56,726 nucleotides of DNA, from positions 1-56,726 of the forward strand of contig CAJTKW010000025.1 of assembly GCA_910577035.1 (NCBI GenBank), given 5' to 3'. The stretch is from an uncultured Acetatifactor sp. GTDB lineage: Bacteria > Bacillota > Clostridia > Lachnospirales > Lachnospiraceae. The translations under genes were made by a program, and so were the position numbers. Positions 1 to 7,123 of this stretch are shown here, piece by piece; positions within the stretch are counted from its first letter, which is position 1; every line of letters begins with the position of its first letter. Under the pieces are notes generated by a model, which worked only from the letters and a program-made list of their open reading frames with translations, was not told the origin of the DNA and did not search any database.

Positions 1-143
1 ATGGACATAAAAAAAGAAACGAGCAACCCTTTCGAATCATAAGATTTTACTTGGCCAAAAACCCATCTCTTTTTTTATAGTATAAAGTGTATGGGGATTG
101 CTGTCAAGCATGCTTTTTTAATAAATTGGGAAAATAAAGTGTT

Positions 144-278
144 GTAGAATACATCAGCCGTTACCTTGGACGCCCCGTCATTGCCATCTCCCGCATTGAT
201 TCTTACGATGGCAATCATGTGGCCTTCCACTACAATAAACACGAGGATGATTCCTATGTGGAAAAGTCCAAAATGTAA
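144..278 (+). pseudogene. IS91-family transposase remnant
   Basis: An open stretch of about 44 codons reads YISRYLGRPVIAISRIDSYDG and continues to HYNKHEDD before a stop. This matches, from memory, the conserved part of IS91-like (Y2/HUH) transposases, where a tract of the form YIGRYLGRPVIA-S-RIDSYDG is typical. There is no start codon, no catalytic Tyr pair and no flanking transposase sequence, so only a fragment is left. It shows that a rolling-circle element once sat here. The assignment rests on motif similarity only. Confidence 0.6.
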
Positions 279-297
279 CCATGGCTAGTCAGGAACA

Positions 298-391
298 TGA
301 CTGATTCTGACCTGCTCGACATTCATTACTTTCTCACTGAGGATGATGACCTTGATGGTGACGAATTTGAAGAAGGTTTTTATATCTTCTA
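298..391 (+). other. short acidic ORF of 31 codons, possibly a gene remnant
   Basis: ATG at 298 opens a 31-codon frame rich in Asp and Glu, ending EEGFYIF. It sits between the IS91 remnant and a strong hairpin terminator. No convincing ribosome site precedes it, so it may be the tail of a larger destroyed gene rather than a gene. I do not recognise it. Confidence 0.25.
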
Positions 392-413
392 AAAGCATTC
401 GTCCTGTTTTTAT

Positions 414-437
414 GCCCGCCTCTGGCGGGCTATTTTA
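414..437 (+). terminator. intrinsic terminator
   Basis: A perfect 7-bp stem, GCCCGCC (414-420) with GGCGGGC (424-430) and a TCT loop, is followed by TATTTTATT. It lies just after the short acidic ORF, which suggests that a transcribed gene once ended here. Confidence 0.7.
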
Positions 438-475
438 TTCAAGATTCCTCCGGCAGGAGGAATTTCCTATAAGAC

Positions 476-513
476 GAAAAGAGCCGCTAATGCTTGTTTG
501 CATCAGCAGCTCT
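476..513 (-). terminator. intrinsic terminator downstream of rlmD
   Basis: The two 14-nt arms at 480-493 and 500-513 form a hairpin with a single mismatch and a 6-nt loop. On the minus strand it is followed by TTTTC, which fits termination after the methyltransferase gene. A second small hairpin (444-451 with 456-463) lies further downstream. Confidence 0.75.
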
Positions 514-544
514 CGCGCTTAGTTCGGTGTTTTATTCTGAGGCT

Positions 545-1786
545 TTATTCTTTTTCTGTTCGTCCTTGATACGGTAGTAATCTTCCAGATCCACATCGAT
601 CTTTACTCTCGCATCTGGTTTTCCGGCGGCTTAAAAGACACACACTCTCGATCTCCTCGGTAAACGGGAACATGTCCACCGCAACGCACTTCTGCACTTC
701 ATACCCCTGCTTTTTCAGATATTTCAGATCCCGGACCAGGGTATCCGGGTTGCAGGATACATAGACCACCTTTCCGGGAGCAAGCTTTCCCACCGCGCTT
801 AAAAACTCCTCACTGCTGCCGCTCCGGGGCGGATCCATCAGAATCACGTCTGCACGCTCTCCCTGTTCCGCCATGTGCGTAAGAAATTTCCCGGCATCGT
901 TCCGATAAAATTCGATATTCCTGACATCGTTTCGCTTTGCATTACTCCGGGCGTCCCGCACCGCGTCAGGGTTCAGCTCCACCCCTATGATCCGCCGGGC
1001 TCTGTCCGCAGCCGCCATGCCGATGGTGCCCGTACCGCAGTAGGCATCCACCACCGTCTCCCTGCCCGTCAGTTCCGCATACTCCAGAACCTTTCCGTAC
1101 AGCTTCTCCGCCTGTACGGCATTCACCTGATAAAAGGATTTCGGTGATATGCGGAAGATCCTGCCGCACAACTCATCCTCAATATAGCCCCTGCCGTAAA
1201 TCACCTGCTCCTTCTCCCCCAGCACCATGCTGGTATCCCGGTTATTGACGTTTATGACAATAGTGGTAATCTCCGGGTGCAGCTTCAACAGCGCCTCCAC
1301 AAAATGATTCTTAGAGGGCATGACGGGAGAGGCGAGCACCAGCACCACCATTATCTGCCCTGTGGCCCTCCCCGTGCGGACCAGCACATGACGCAGCAGC
1401 CCATAACCCGTGTCTTCATTGTAAGGCCGTATTTTAAAGGATTGCAGCAGCCCCCGGACAGAGACAATGATCCGGTCCGCCCTGCTGTCCTCGATCAGAC
1501 AGCTGTCCACCGGTACAATCCGATGGCTTTTCTCCTCGTAGATGCCGGAAATAATATTGTGCTTTTTATCTTCACCGAACGCGGCATGAACCTTATTGCG
1601 GTAATGCTCCGGTTCCTCCATGCCGATCATTTCCTCCGGCCTGCAGTATGGCTCCATCAGCCTGCGGAACCGGGCCTGCTTGGCCTGGAGCTGCTCCTGA
1701 TATTCTTTGCCGATCCACCGGCAGCCGCCGCATCTGGACGCTGCCGGACACTTTTTTGTCTTATTGTCAGACGAATTTGCCGCCAT
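545..1786 (-). CDS. rlmD: 23S rRNA (uracil-5-)-methyltransferase, RlmD/RumA family, C-terminal tail frameshifted
   Basis: This SAM-dependent enzyme methylates a uracil (C5) in 23S rRNA. The sequence shows an N-terminal Cys cluster (CPAASRCGGCRW) for a 4Fe-4S cluster, the SAM motif DAYCGTGTIG, NPDA, DPPRSG and the catalytic-Cys motif SCNPDTL. The start at 1786 has AAGGAGAAGG upstream, and a promoter is visible at 2064-2091. The last roughly 20 codons look wrong. In the annotated frame the tail is CESKDRCGSGRLL..., but a one-base shift near 616-631 restores KPDARVKIDVDLEDYYRIKD followed by EQKKNKASE, the tail style usual in Clostridial homologues. The catalytic domain is intact, so the protein may still work. 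Exact uridine specificity (U1939 or U747) cannot be read from the sequence. Confidence 0.9.
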   Translation of the reverse strand: MAANSSDNKTKKCPAASRCGGCRWIGKEYQEQLQAKQARFRRLMEPYCRPEEMIGMEEPEHYRNKVHAAFGEDKKHNIISGIYEEKSHRIVPVDSCLIEDSRADRIIVSVRGLLQSFKIRPYNEDTGYGLLRHVLVRTGRATGQIMVVLVLASPVMPSKNHFVEALLKLHPEITTIVINVNNRDTSMVLGEKEQVIYGRGYIEDELCGRIFRISPKSFYQVNAVQAEKLYGKVLEYAELTGRETVVDAYCGTGTIGMAAADRARRIIGVELNPDAVRDARSNAKRNDVRNIEFYRNDAGKFLTHMAEQGERADVILMDPPRSGSSEEFLSAVGKLAPGKVVYVSCNPDTLVRDLKYLKKQGYEVQKCVAVDMFPFTEEIESVCLLSRRKTRCESKDRCGSGRLLPYQGRTEKE

Positions 1787-1822
1787 TTGTAAACCTTCTC
1801 CTTCTGCCTGGTTAGTATGAAA

Positions 1823-1906
1823 GGCGAAAAGATTTTCTAAGGCATCAAAAAACGCCGCCTAAGAAAATCTAAGTTTCGCCTCGAAGAATCGCTGAAGCGA
1901 TTCTTC
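1823..1906. repeat. double-hairpin intergenic repeat, copy A
   Basis: The first hairpin has outer arms GGCGAAA (1823-1829) and TTTCGCC (1874-1880), with inner arms AGATTTTCT and AGAAAATCT flanked by AAGGC and GCCT. The second is a perfect 10-bp stem, GAAGAATCGC (1883-1892) with GCGATTCTTC (1897-1906). It has the same layout as the elements at 2102-2174 and 56403-56487, all with a TCTAAG/CTTAGA-like core in hairpin 1. Confidence 0.55.
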
Positions 1907-2063
1907 CACAAGCTCTAACGCTGAAAAAGGGCATTCGGGCTTTCTTTCCCAAATGCCTCCCTCAACAGCCTGTGTGATTATTGCACCTTTATCAAGAATC
2001 CCTCATATATTCCTGCCGGCACATTCTCTCCATAGGTATACTCTCATCCTTTTCAGTACCTTT

Positions 2064-2091
2064 ATTATACCAGATTATATATCACTTTCAA
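2064..2091 (-). promoter_or_regulatory. sigma-A-type promoter, probably for rlmD
   Basis: On the minus strand, TTGAAA (2091-2086), a 16-nt spacer and a perfect TATAAT (2069-2064). It points to rlmD about 280 nt away, so copy A of the hairpin repeat would lie inside the 5' leader. Confidence 0.55.
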
Positions 2092-2101
2092 GCCGTTTAT
2101 T

Positions 2102-2174
2102 CTAAGGAAGCGCTGATTAAATCATCGCTTCCTTAGAGCCTCCGGCGCGGGAAACGCTTTCATCAGCGTTTCCC
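2102..2174. repeat. double-hairpin intergenic repeat, copy B
   Basis: A perfect 11-bp stem, CTAAGGAAGCG (2102-2112) with CGCTTCCTTAG (2126-2136), is followed by a perfect 10-bp stem, GGGAAACGCT (2149-2158) with AGCGTTTCCC (2165-2174). The arrangement matches copies A and C even though the stem sequences differ, which is the pattern of compensated hairpins. Confidence 0.55.
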
Positions 2175-2221
2175 TAAATGCCTGTGAAAAATACGGCAAA
2201 GAAATCGGAAGCAATATTTCA

Positions 2222-2250
2222 TTGCAGGATACATGTGCTTATGATAAAAT
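2222..2250 (+). promoter_or_regulatory. promoter for the DJ-1/PfpI-like gene
   Basis: TTGCAG (2222-2227), a 17-nt spacer, then TAAAAT (2245-2250), ending 46 nt before the start codon chosen at 2297. Confidence 0.55.
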
Positions 2251-2296
2251 TACCATAAAACAATTCGACAGCCCGGAAAGTATGGAGGTGCACAGT

Positions 2297-2932
2297 ATGA
2301 GAAAATATGCAGTATTATTATACCCGGACTTTTCCCTGCAGGAGATAACCTGCCTGACATCCGCTCTGACAATCTGGTTTGGCGAGAAAATCGATTATAT
2401 TGCAAGCGGGAATAAGGAATATCAGAGCGAAGAAGGCCTGCGGGTTATGCCGTCCAAAACAACGGCGGATGCAAAAATTACGGATTATGACTGCGTGATC
2501 CTGCCGGGGACAATCCATCCGCTGCCTGCGCTGTTCGATGATAAATTAATCGAATTTATAAAAAGCGGAAAAGATTCCGATGTGGTTTTTGCAGCCATTT
2601 CCTCCTCACCGATCCTGTTATCCAGGGCGGGTATCCTGACGGGCAGGAAGTTTACCTCGGGCTATTTCATGCAGATGGCAGACACCTTTGACTTTGTAGA
2701 GAAAGATAACTTCCTGCATAAAGGAATCGTGGAGGACGGAAACGTCATAACAGGAATAGGTATGTTTTTCAGAGAATTTGCAGAAGCCGTACTGCGAAGA
2801 TTCGGATATGACTTCGGCAGCAGCTTCCTGCGTGATACTCCGGACGATTTTACCGAGGAGGAGCTGACATTCTACTGGTCTGATGACGAGTACCGGGAAT
2901 TTCTGGAGGAGTTAAAGGAATACACCACGTAA
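2297..2932 (+). CDS. DJ-1/PfpI superfamily protein lacking the nucleophile Cys
   Basis: A 211-residue protein beginning MRKYAVLLYPDFSLQEI, the usual opening of DJ-1/PfpI Rossmann-like domains. Members include glutamine-amidotransferase-like hydrolases, chaperones and stress proteins. The start at 2297 is preceded by GGAGGTG at a 6-nt gap; the longer frame from 2222 would begin inside the promoter and is not supported. At the nucleophile elbow most relatives have A-A-I-C-x-x-P; here it is FAAISSSPILLSRAGIL, so the Cys is replaced by Ser. The downstream GRKFTSGY segment is retained. This may be a non-catalytic or altered member. It appears monocistronic, with a strong hairpin after the stop. 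The substrate is unknown. Confidence 0.8.
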   Translation: MRKYAVLLYPDFSLQEITCLTSALTIWFGEKIDYIASGNKEYQSEEGLRVMPSKTTADAKITDYDCVILPGTIHPLPALFDDKLIEFIKSGKDSDVVFAAISSSPILLSRAGILTGRKFTSGYFMQMADTFDFVEKDNFLHKGIVEDGNVITGIGMFFREFAEAVLRRFGYDFGSSFLRDTPDDFTEEELTFYWSDDEYREFLEELKEYTT

Positions 2933-2938
2933 TCAGAC

Positions 2939-2992
2939 ACCCCGCTGCAGGCAACGGGCTATCAAGCTTGCAACGCTGCAGCGCAGCGGGGT
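2939..2992. terminator. long GC-rich hairpin between convergent genes
   Basis: ACCCCGCTGC (2939-2948) pairs perfectly with GCAGCGGGGT (2983-2992), with further pairing inside the loop. It lies between the stop of the DJ-1-like gene and the stop of nadE, so it probably terminates transcription from the plus side, although no long U-run follows. Confidence 0.5.
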
Positions 2993-3040
2993 ATTTGGCC
3001 CTCACGGCATTCGCCAATATGCTTAGGGGATGCAGGGTGT

Positions 3041-3778
3041 TTACGGCTGAAAGCCCGGCATCAGCTGCAGCTTAAACAGATTCTTCTCGTGCATGGCATC
3101 AATCCTATTTTTGATTTCTGCATCATCAATCTCACCGGTGCGAATATATCTGTCCAATACCTCATAAGTAAAGCCAAGATTCTCTTCATCCGTCTTTCCG
3201 CAAAGACCGTCTGCCGGAGCTTTGTCAACCAACTCATCCGGCAGGCCCAAGACTCTGCCGATTTGCCTGACCTCGGTAACCGTCAGATTTGATATGGGGC
3301 TGAAATCTCCGGCGGCATCACCGTATCTTGTGGAATACCCTACCCAATCCTCCGACAGATTACATGTATTTGCCACCCTGCCGTTCATACTCTGGCTGAC
3401 TGCGTATAAAGTTGACATGCGGATGCGGGGCGGCAGGTTGATTACCGCCTGATCGCTGATGTCTACCTTCTCTTTCACTGCATTTAATACACCGTTGATT
3501 GCATTTTCAACAGGAATGGTAACAGATCGAATGCCAAGATGCCGGCATAATAAATATGAGCAGGAAATATCGCTTTGTTCCCCATTGGGCATAAGAACTC
3601 CGATGACTCTCTCCTTACCCAGTGCCTCTGCACATAAAGCCGCCACAATAGAGCTGTCCTTCCCGCCGGAGATGCCCACAACCGCATTGCATCCTTTCCC
3701 GTTTTTTTCAAAGAAATCCCTGATCCATTCCACACATTTATTTTTCACATCCACTGCATCAAATTCAGTTAAGCCCAT
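3041..3778 (-). CDS. nadE: NAD+ synthetase, ammonia-dependent type
   Basis: This enzyme converts deamido-NAD (NaAD), ATP and ammonia to NAD+, the last step of the pathway. The 245-residue protein has the adenylation P-loop SGGKDSS near residue 36, a CNLSEDWVGYSTRYGD segment lining the deamido-NAD site, and ends with the short NadE C-terminus. It has no glutaminase domain, so free ammonia is the likely nitrogen source. The start at 3778 (MGLTEFDAV) follows GGAGG at 7 nt; an upstream in-frame start at 3820 would overlap nadD more deeply and lacks a ribosome site. The gene overlaps the end of nadD by 14 nt and is the last of four co-directional NAD genes. Confidence 0.93.
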   Translation of the reverse strand: MGLTEFDAVDVKNKCVEWIRDFFEKNGKGCNAVVGISGGKDSSIVAALCAEALGKERVIGVLMPNGEQSDISCSYLLCRHLGIRSVTIPVENAINGVLNAVKEKVDISDQAVINLPPRIRMSTLYAVSQSMNGRVANTCNLSEDWVGYSTRYGDAAGDFSPISNLTVTEVRQIGRVLGLPDELVDKAPADGLCGKTDEENLGFTYEVLDRYIRTGEIDDAEIKNRIDAMHEKNLFKLQLMPGFQP

Positions 3779-4376
3779 CATAATACCTCCGCAGATACTC
3801 ATATACATTTTCAGGAACAATTCCTTTTACTTCCTCAAACCTGCCCTGCTCACACAGGCTTCTCACCAGGCTGGAGGATATGTGGTTTTCAGGGATCCTG
3901 ATTTCCAGGAAATGCTCTTTATATTCAGCCAAACCGGCATCCTCCAATGCCTTGCAAAGATTCTGTCCTTCCCTGGCACAGGCCACAAACATGTTTTCCT
4001 CAACAAGAGGCCTCCAATGATACCAGGTGGATAATGTTCTGATATTATCCATGCCAAAGCAAATATAGAAATCACAGAACCCGGAATCCTGATCCAGGCT
4101 TTCTCTGATTTTTGTAACGGTATCATATGTTTTTGCCGGCAGGACACTGTTTACTTCCAGAGGAATACAGGACATATCCTCCGGGGTTGCCTCTTCAATC
4201 AGTTTACATCTGATTTTTCCCGGAATGAAGCTCTTTTTCTGTGCCACATAGGTATCATGTGCCGGAATAAAATATACTTTCCCGGCACCTGTTTTCTCTT
4301 GTGCCGCCCTGGCCATATCTATATGCGCATTGGTAATGGGATTAAAGCTGCCGGGGACAAGCAAAAGCCTATTCAT
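3765..4376 (-). CDS. nadD: nicotinate-nucleotide adenylyltransferase
   Basis: This enzyme adenylates nicotinate mononucleotide with ATP to give deamido-NAD. The 203-residue protein begins MNRLLLVPGSFNPITNAH, the nucleotidyltransferase core with its GxFNPxTxxH signature, and later has the HISSSLVRSL segment equivalent to the ISST-R motif. The start at 4376 is supported by GGAGG a few bases upstream and overlaps the stop of the phosphoribosyltransferase gene by 8 nt. Overlaps on both sides suggest translational coupling and fixed stoichiometry. A related NMN-type adenylyltransferase cannot be fully excluded, but the neighbours produce nicotinate mononucleotide, which supports NadD. Confidence 0.9.
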   Translation of the reverse strand: MNRLLLVPGSFNPITNAHIDMARAAQEKTGAGKVYFIPAHDTYVAQKKSFIPGKIRCKLIEEATPEDMSCIPLEVNSVLPAKTYDTVTKIRESLDQDSGFCDFYICFGMDNIRTLSTWYHWRPLVEENMFVACAREGQNLCKALEDAGLAEYKEHFLEIRIPENHISSSLVRSLCEQGRFEEVKGIVPENVYEYLRRYYDGLN

Positions 4377-5580
4377 GGTGCATCCTCCAGTTGATACACC
4401 GCTGCAGATAATCCACATATTCCGGGTTTTTACAAATGCTCTTTCCCTCTGCATCGGACAGCTTTGCAACATCCTGGCCGTTACACTTCGTAACCTTCAT
4501 AACAATATTTAACGGTTCCGCATCCGTATCGTTGGAAATATAGGTTCCGATCCCAAAAGCAATTTTTGCTTTCCCTTCGAAATACCGGAAAATCTCATCT
4601 GCCTTTTTAAAATTCAGGCTGTCGCTGAAAAGCAGCGTTTTGGTCTGCGGGTTTATTCCCAACTCTTCGTAATGCTTCAGCATCCTTTCCCCCCATTGAA
4701 ACGGATCTCCGCTGTCATGTCTGACACCGCTGAACAGGGTGGCATAGGTGAGATTAAAATCCCTCAAAAAGCATTCTGTGGTAATCGTGTCCGTCAAAGC
4801 GATGCCGTTTAAAATTCCATATTCTTTTACCCAGGAATCCATTGCATACCAATTGGAATAAGCCGGATTATGTTTATGATTTCCCTGTCCCACACACATA
4901 ATATATTCGTGTGCCTGAGTACCCGTAGGCGTCAGATTATTCTTCATAGCCAGGTATACATTGGAGGTACCTACGAAAACAGAATTACAATATTCCGCTG
5001 TGGATAACCTCTGTACCGCCGTCTCCTGGGCTTCCGCAGAAAGCCTGCGCCGAAGGCCAAACTCGCTGAAGGATGAAAGTTGATATTTCCCCTGACGGGT
5101 TTCCAGCCATCCTGCCTTCTCCTCCAGCTTTTCACGGAATACTTTCATCAGATGGTCATAATCATGTGCCATTCTGAAATAGACCTCATTTACGATAGCC
5201 AGCAGCGGGATCTCATACATGCTGGTATTCAACCATGTGCCTTTCGTCTCAATGGCTAATCCGCATTCTGCATTGGATGTTATCTCAAAATCCTCAAATC
5301 TCGGCTTCCACAAACGCAGAAAATCTATATAGCTTCCTTTGATCCAAAGAATATGGTCCAAGTATTGAAGCTCCTGCTCGGTAAACCTGAGATTACAGTA
5401 GGCCCTGATCTGATCCCGGATTTCCTCTACCATTTCAGCGGTAAAAAACACGTTTTCGTTACGGCACTTAAATGTCCAGGTAGTCTTGTAATCGGAAAAC
5501 TGGTGAAAAATCACCTGGCCCATGGAAAATTTATACATATCCGTTTCCAGCAAACTGATAATGATCTGCGGCAATACCAT
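4369..5580 (-). CDS. pncB: nicotinate phosphoribosyltransferase
   Basis: This enzyme joins nicotinate to PRPP to form nicotinate mononucleotide, usually driven by ATP hydrolysis. The 403-residue protein carries the family signatures TDMYKFSM at the N-terminus, FSEFGLRRR, GTSNVYLA, GTQAHE, HDSGDP, SDSLN and GIGT, and its length is normal for the PncB type. AGG/GGAGG sits just before ATG 5580. It is the second gene of the NAD operon, 15 nt after pncA, and its stop overlaps the nadD start. The substrate call relies on the neighbouring nicotinamidase and NadD. Confidence 0.94.
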   Translation of the reverse strand: MVLPQIIISLLETDMYKFSMGQVIFHQFSDYKTTWTFKCRNENVFFTAEMVEEIRDQIRAYCNLRFTEQELQYLDHILWIKGSYIDFLRLWKPRFEDFEITSNAECGLAIETKGTWLNTSMYEIPLLAIVNEVYFRMAHDYDHLMKVFREKLEEKAGWLETRQGKYQLSSFSEFGLRRRLSAEAQETAVQRLSTAEYCNSVFVGTSNVYLAMKNNLTPTGTQAHEYIMCVGQGNHKHNPAYSNWYAMDSWVKEYGILNGIALTDTITTECFLRDFNLTYATLFSGVRHDSGDPFQWGERMLKHYEELGINPQTKTLLFSDSLNFKKADEIFRYFEGKAKIAFGIGTYISNDTDAEPLNIVMKVTKCNGQDVAKLSDAEGKSICKNPEYVDYLQRCINWRMHHE

Positions 5581-5595
5581 TTTATCAACCTCCGT

Positions 5596-6126
5596 CTATT
5601 CTCCAATCACGTCTATCTGGCACATCTTCATCGTATCCAGGGCCGACTTGTGGCTCTCCGGCGTAACCCCGGCACAGCAGCCTGCATCTACTGTCATTTT
5701 TACTTCCGGAAAATATGCTTTCAGCAGCAGAACATTAGAAACCACACAAATATCGGTACATAAGCCCACAAATTCAATTTCAATTTCATCATCGCTTTTC
5801 AGCCTGCGAATCTCTTTCACTAACTTTGTTGATCCGAAGGTCTTCTTTTCAATGATCCGATACTCCTTGTTGTCCAATGCTTTCAAAACCTTCTCATTCA
5901 GCAGCCATCCGTATGTCATTCTGATACAGTGAGGAACCGGAAGCTTCCTGCCTTCCGCCGTTTCCATGTAATTATTCTGGTGCGTATCAAGTGTGGCAAG
6001 GATCTTACCGTCAAAATTTTTAATTTTGTTCACCACATTCTCTACGATACCGACTGCCTCCTTTGTTCCCAATGCCCCATCCACAAAATCATTCTGCATG
6101 TCCACAACTACTAATATTCTCTTCAT
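5596..6126 (-). CDS. pncA: nicotinamidase, isochorismatase-like cysteine hydrolase
   Basis: Nicotinamidase hydrolyses nicotinamide to nicotinate and ammonia, feeding the phosphoribosyltransferase encoded next. The 176-residue protein opens MKRILVVVDMQNDFVDGAL (catalytic Asp in DMQNDF), has the metal-site pair Asp-x-His in LDTHQ, a conserved Lys in EKKTFGST and the nucleophile Cys in GLCTDICV. The start at 6126 has AAAGGGGATCAGG upstream; the longer frame to 6186 would run through the promoter. Context makes nicotinamidase the best reading of this broad family. The ammonia released could be reused by NadE. Confidence 0.88.
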   Translation of the reverse strand: MKRILVVVDMQNDFVDGALGTKEAVGIVENVVNKIKNFDGKILATLDTHQNNYMETAEGRKLPVPHCIRMTYGWLLNEKVLKALDNKEYRIIEKKTFGSTKLVKEIRRLKSDDEIEIEFVGLCTDICVVSNVLLLKAYFPEVKMTVDAGCCAGVTPESHKSALDTMKMCQIDVIGE

Positions 6127-6157
6127 CCTGATCCCCTTTCTCCGTACCCTTTCTCTA

Positions 6158-6186
6158 TATATACCATATCTTACCTTTATCCACAA
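6158..6186 (-). promoter_or_regulatory. promoter of the pncA-pncB-nadD-nadE operon
   Basis: On the minus strand, TTGTGG (6186-6181), a 17-nt spacer and TATATA (6163-6158), about 30 nt before the pncA start. I see no clear palindromic operator next to it. Upstream, an ATTCCCGC/GCGGGAAT inverted repeat lies at roughly 6254-6320. Confidence 0.5.
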
Positions 6187-6378
6187 CCCATGATCTATCG
6201 GAATCTCACGTTAAAAATGCAGCTTGAAATCATTTTATTTACATAGGGGGAAACTATATTCCCGCCGCGCACGAAGTATAGAGGATGTAGCAGCGATATT
6301 AAAGGCTGGCCGCGGGAATAATTTCTAAAAATATATTTTTCAAAGTGGTTTATTTGTGTATGAGAAAATACCATTTCT

Positions 6379-6591
6379 TTGATAAGGATTCTGCCAGAGG
6401 CTGATCTAGACGAGATTCAAAACTTTGCTAAAAAACTTATACGGAAGCGGGAAGCGAATTGCCCTTTTGCCTTAAAAAGCCGTGAAGATCTATATAAGGA
6501 TTTAGAGATTGCACATAGGCAGATTGCTTCCGGTGAATACCAGGATGCAGATGAGTTCAGCGTGGGAGTCAAGAAAGAATATGGAATATAA
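6379..6591 (+). CDS. antitoxin-like protein of a RelE/ParE toxin-antitoxin pair
   Basis: A 70-residue protein, RILPEADLDEIQNFAKKL...KEYGI, matching the style of short Clostridial antitoxin-type proteins encoded just before ParE/RelE toxins. It starts at TTG 6379 and has no clear ribosome site; a slightly different start is possible. Its end overlaps the toxin start at 6581 by 11 nt, the usual order of antitoxin then toxin. It would bind and neutralise the toxin, but the toxin is broken here, so the antitoxin is probably solitary or responds to a related toxin elsewhere. Confidence 0.6.
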   Translation: MIRILPEADLDEIQNFAKKLIRKREANCPFALKSREDLYKDLEIAHRQIASGEYQDADEFSVGVKKEYGI

Positions 6592-6800
6592 AGTAGTCCT
6601 GACTTCTGCTGCCAAAATTCAGTTTAGGAATATTCTCAATTATCTTCTTTATGAATTCAAAAGTCAACAGGCGGCGACAAATGTCGTAATTCCACTTTCA
6701 GAGGCACCAATATCTCATGGTCTATACGATAGACCAGAATACAGCATACATTGAGGGTATTTATCACGACTTGCAGGATTATGAAAATATCTTACGGTGA
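6581..6800 (+). pseudogene. ParE/RelE-type toxin, degraded
   Basis: The 5' part encodes MEYKVVLTSAAKIQFRNILN, a normal ParE/RelE opening. The usual C-terminal ending of the family, IYHDLQDYENILR followed by a stop, is still present at about 6755-6800 but in a different frame. Between them most of the middle of a roughly 100-residue toxin is missing or scrambled. A frameshift plus internal deletion has therefore killed the toxin while both ends survive. Confidence 0.7.
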
Positions 6801-6944
6801 AATCAGTACCCCTATTAGGATGTAATCATTTCAATTATCAAAAAATTCTATTTGCATCATACGTGCAAGATACTCTCCTTTCCTAACATTTTTGTCTCTG
6901 TTTCAACCGAACCTATGTCTGATTACCTTTTTGATTACCCGGCA

Positions 6945-6990
6945 AAAGAGAAAGTGCCAGAAACCCCATAAAATCAAGGTTCTGACACTT
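6945..6990 (-). terminator. terminator after tRNA-Pro
   Basis: The arms at 6952-6965 and 6977-6990 (AAGTGCCAGAAACC against AGGTTCTGACACTT) form a stem of about 13 bp with one G-U pair, followed on the minus strand by TTTCTCTTTT. It starts about 10 nt past the tRNA 3' end. Confidence 0.75.
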
Positions 6991-6999
6991 CCGATTTAT

Positions 7000-7073
7000 C
7001 GGAGTGGCGGGATTCGAACTCGCGACCTCCGCCTCCCTAAGACGGCGCTCTAACCAAGCTGAGCCACACCCCG
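7000..7073 (-). tRNA. tRNA-Pro, anticodon AGG
   Basis: The minus strand folds as a 74-nt cloverleaf: acceptor CGGGGTG with CACTCCG, D stem GCTC/GAGC, anticodon stem CCGTC/GGCGG with loop TTAGGGA, and the T loop TTCGAAT. The anticodon at 7038-7036 reads AGG, decoding proline CCU. Two features are unusual. No CCA is encoded after CACTCCG, so it would be added enzymatically, and the T stem GCGAG/CCCGC has one A-C mismatch. A Rho-independent terminator follows. Confidence 0.9.
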
Positions 7074-7123
7074 AAACACATTTAGCATTATAACGTGTTC
7101 CGGGGAAAAATGCAAGTACTTTT

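Noticed and set aside
2222..2296. N-terminal extension of the DJ-1-like gene
   Set aside because: It would begin at TTG in the -35 box. ATG 2297 has a clear ribosome site.
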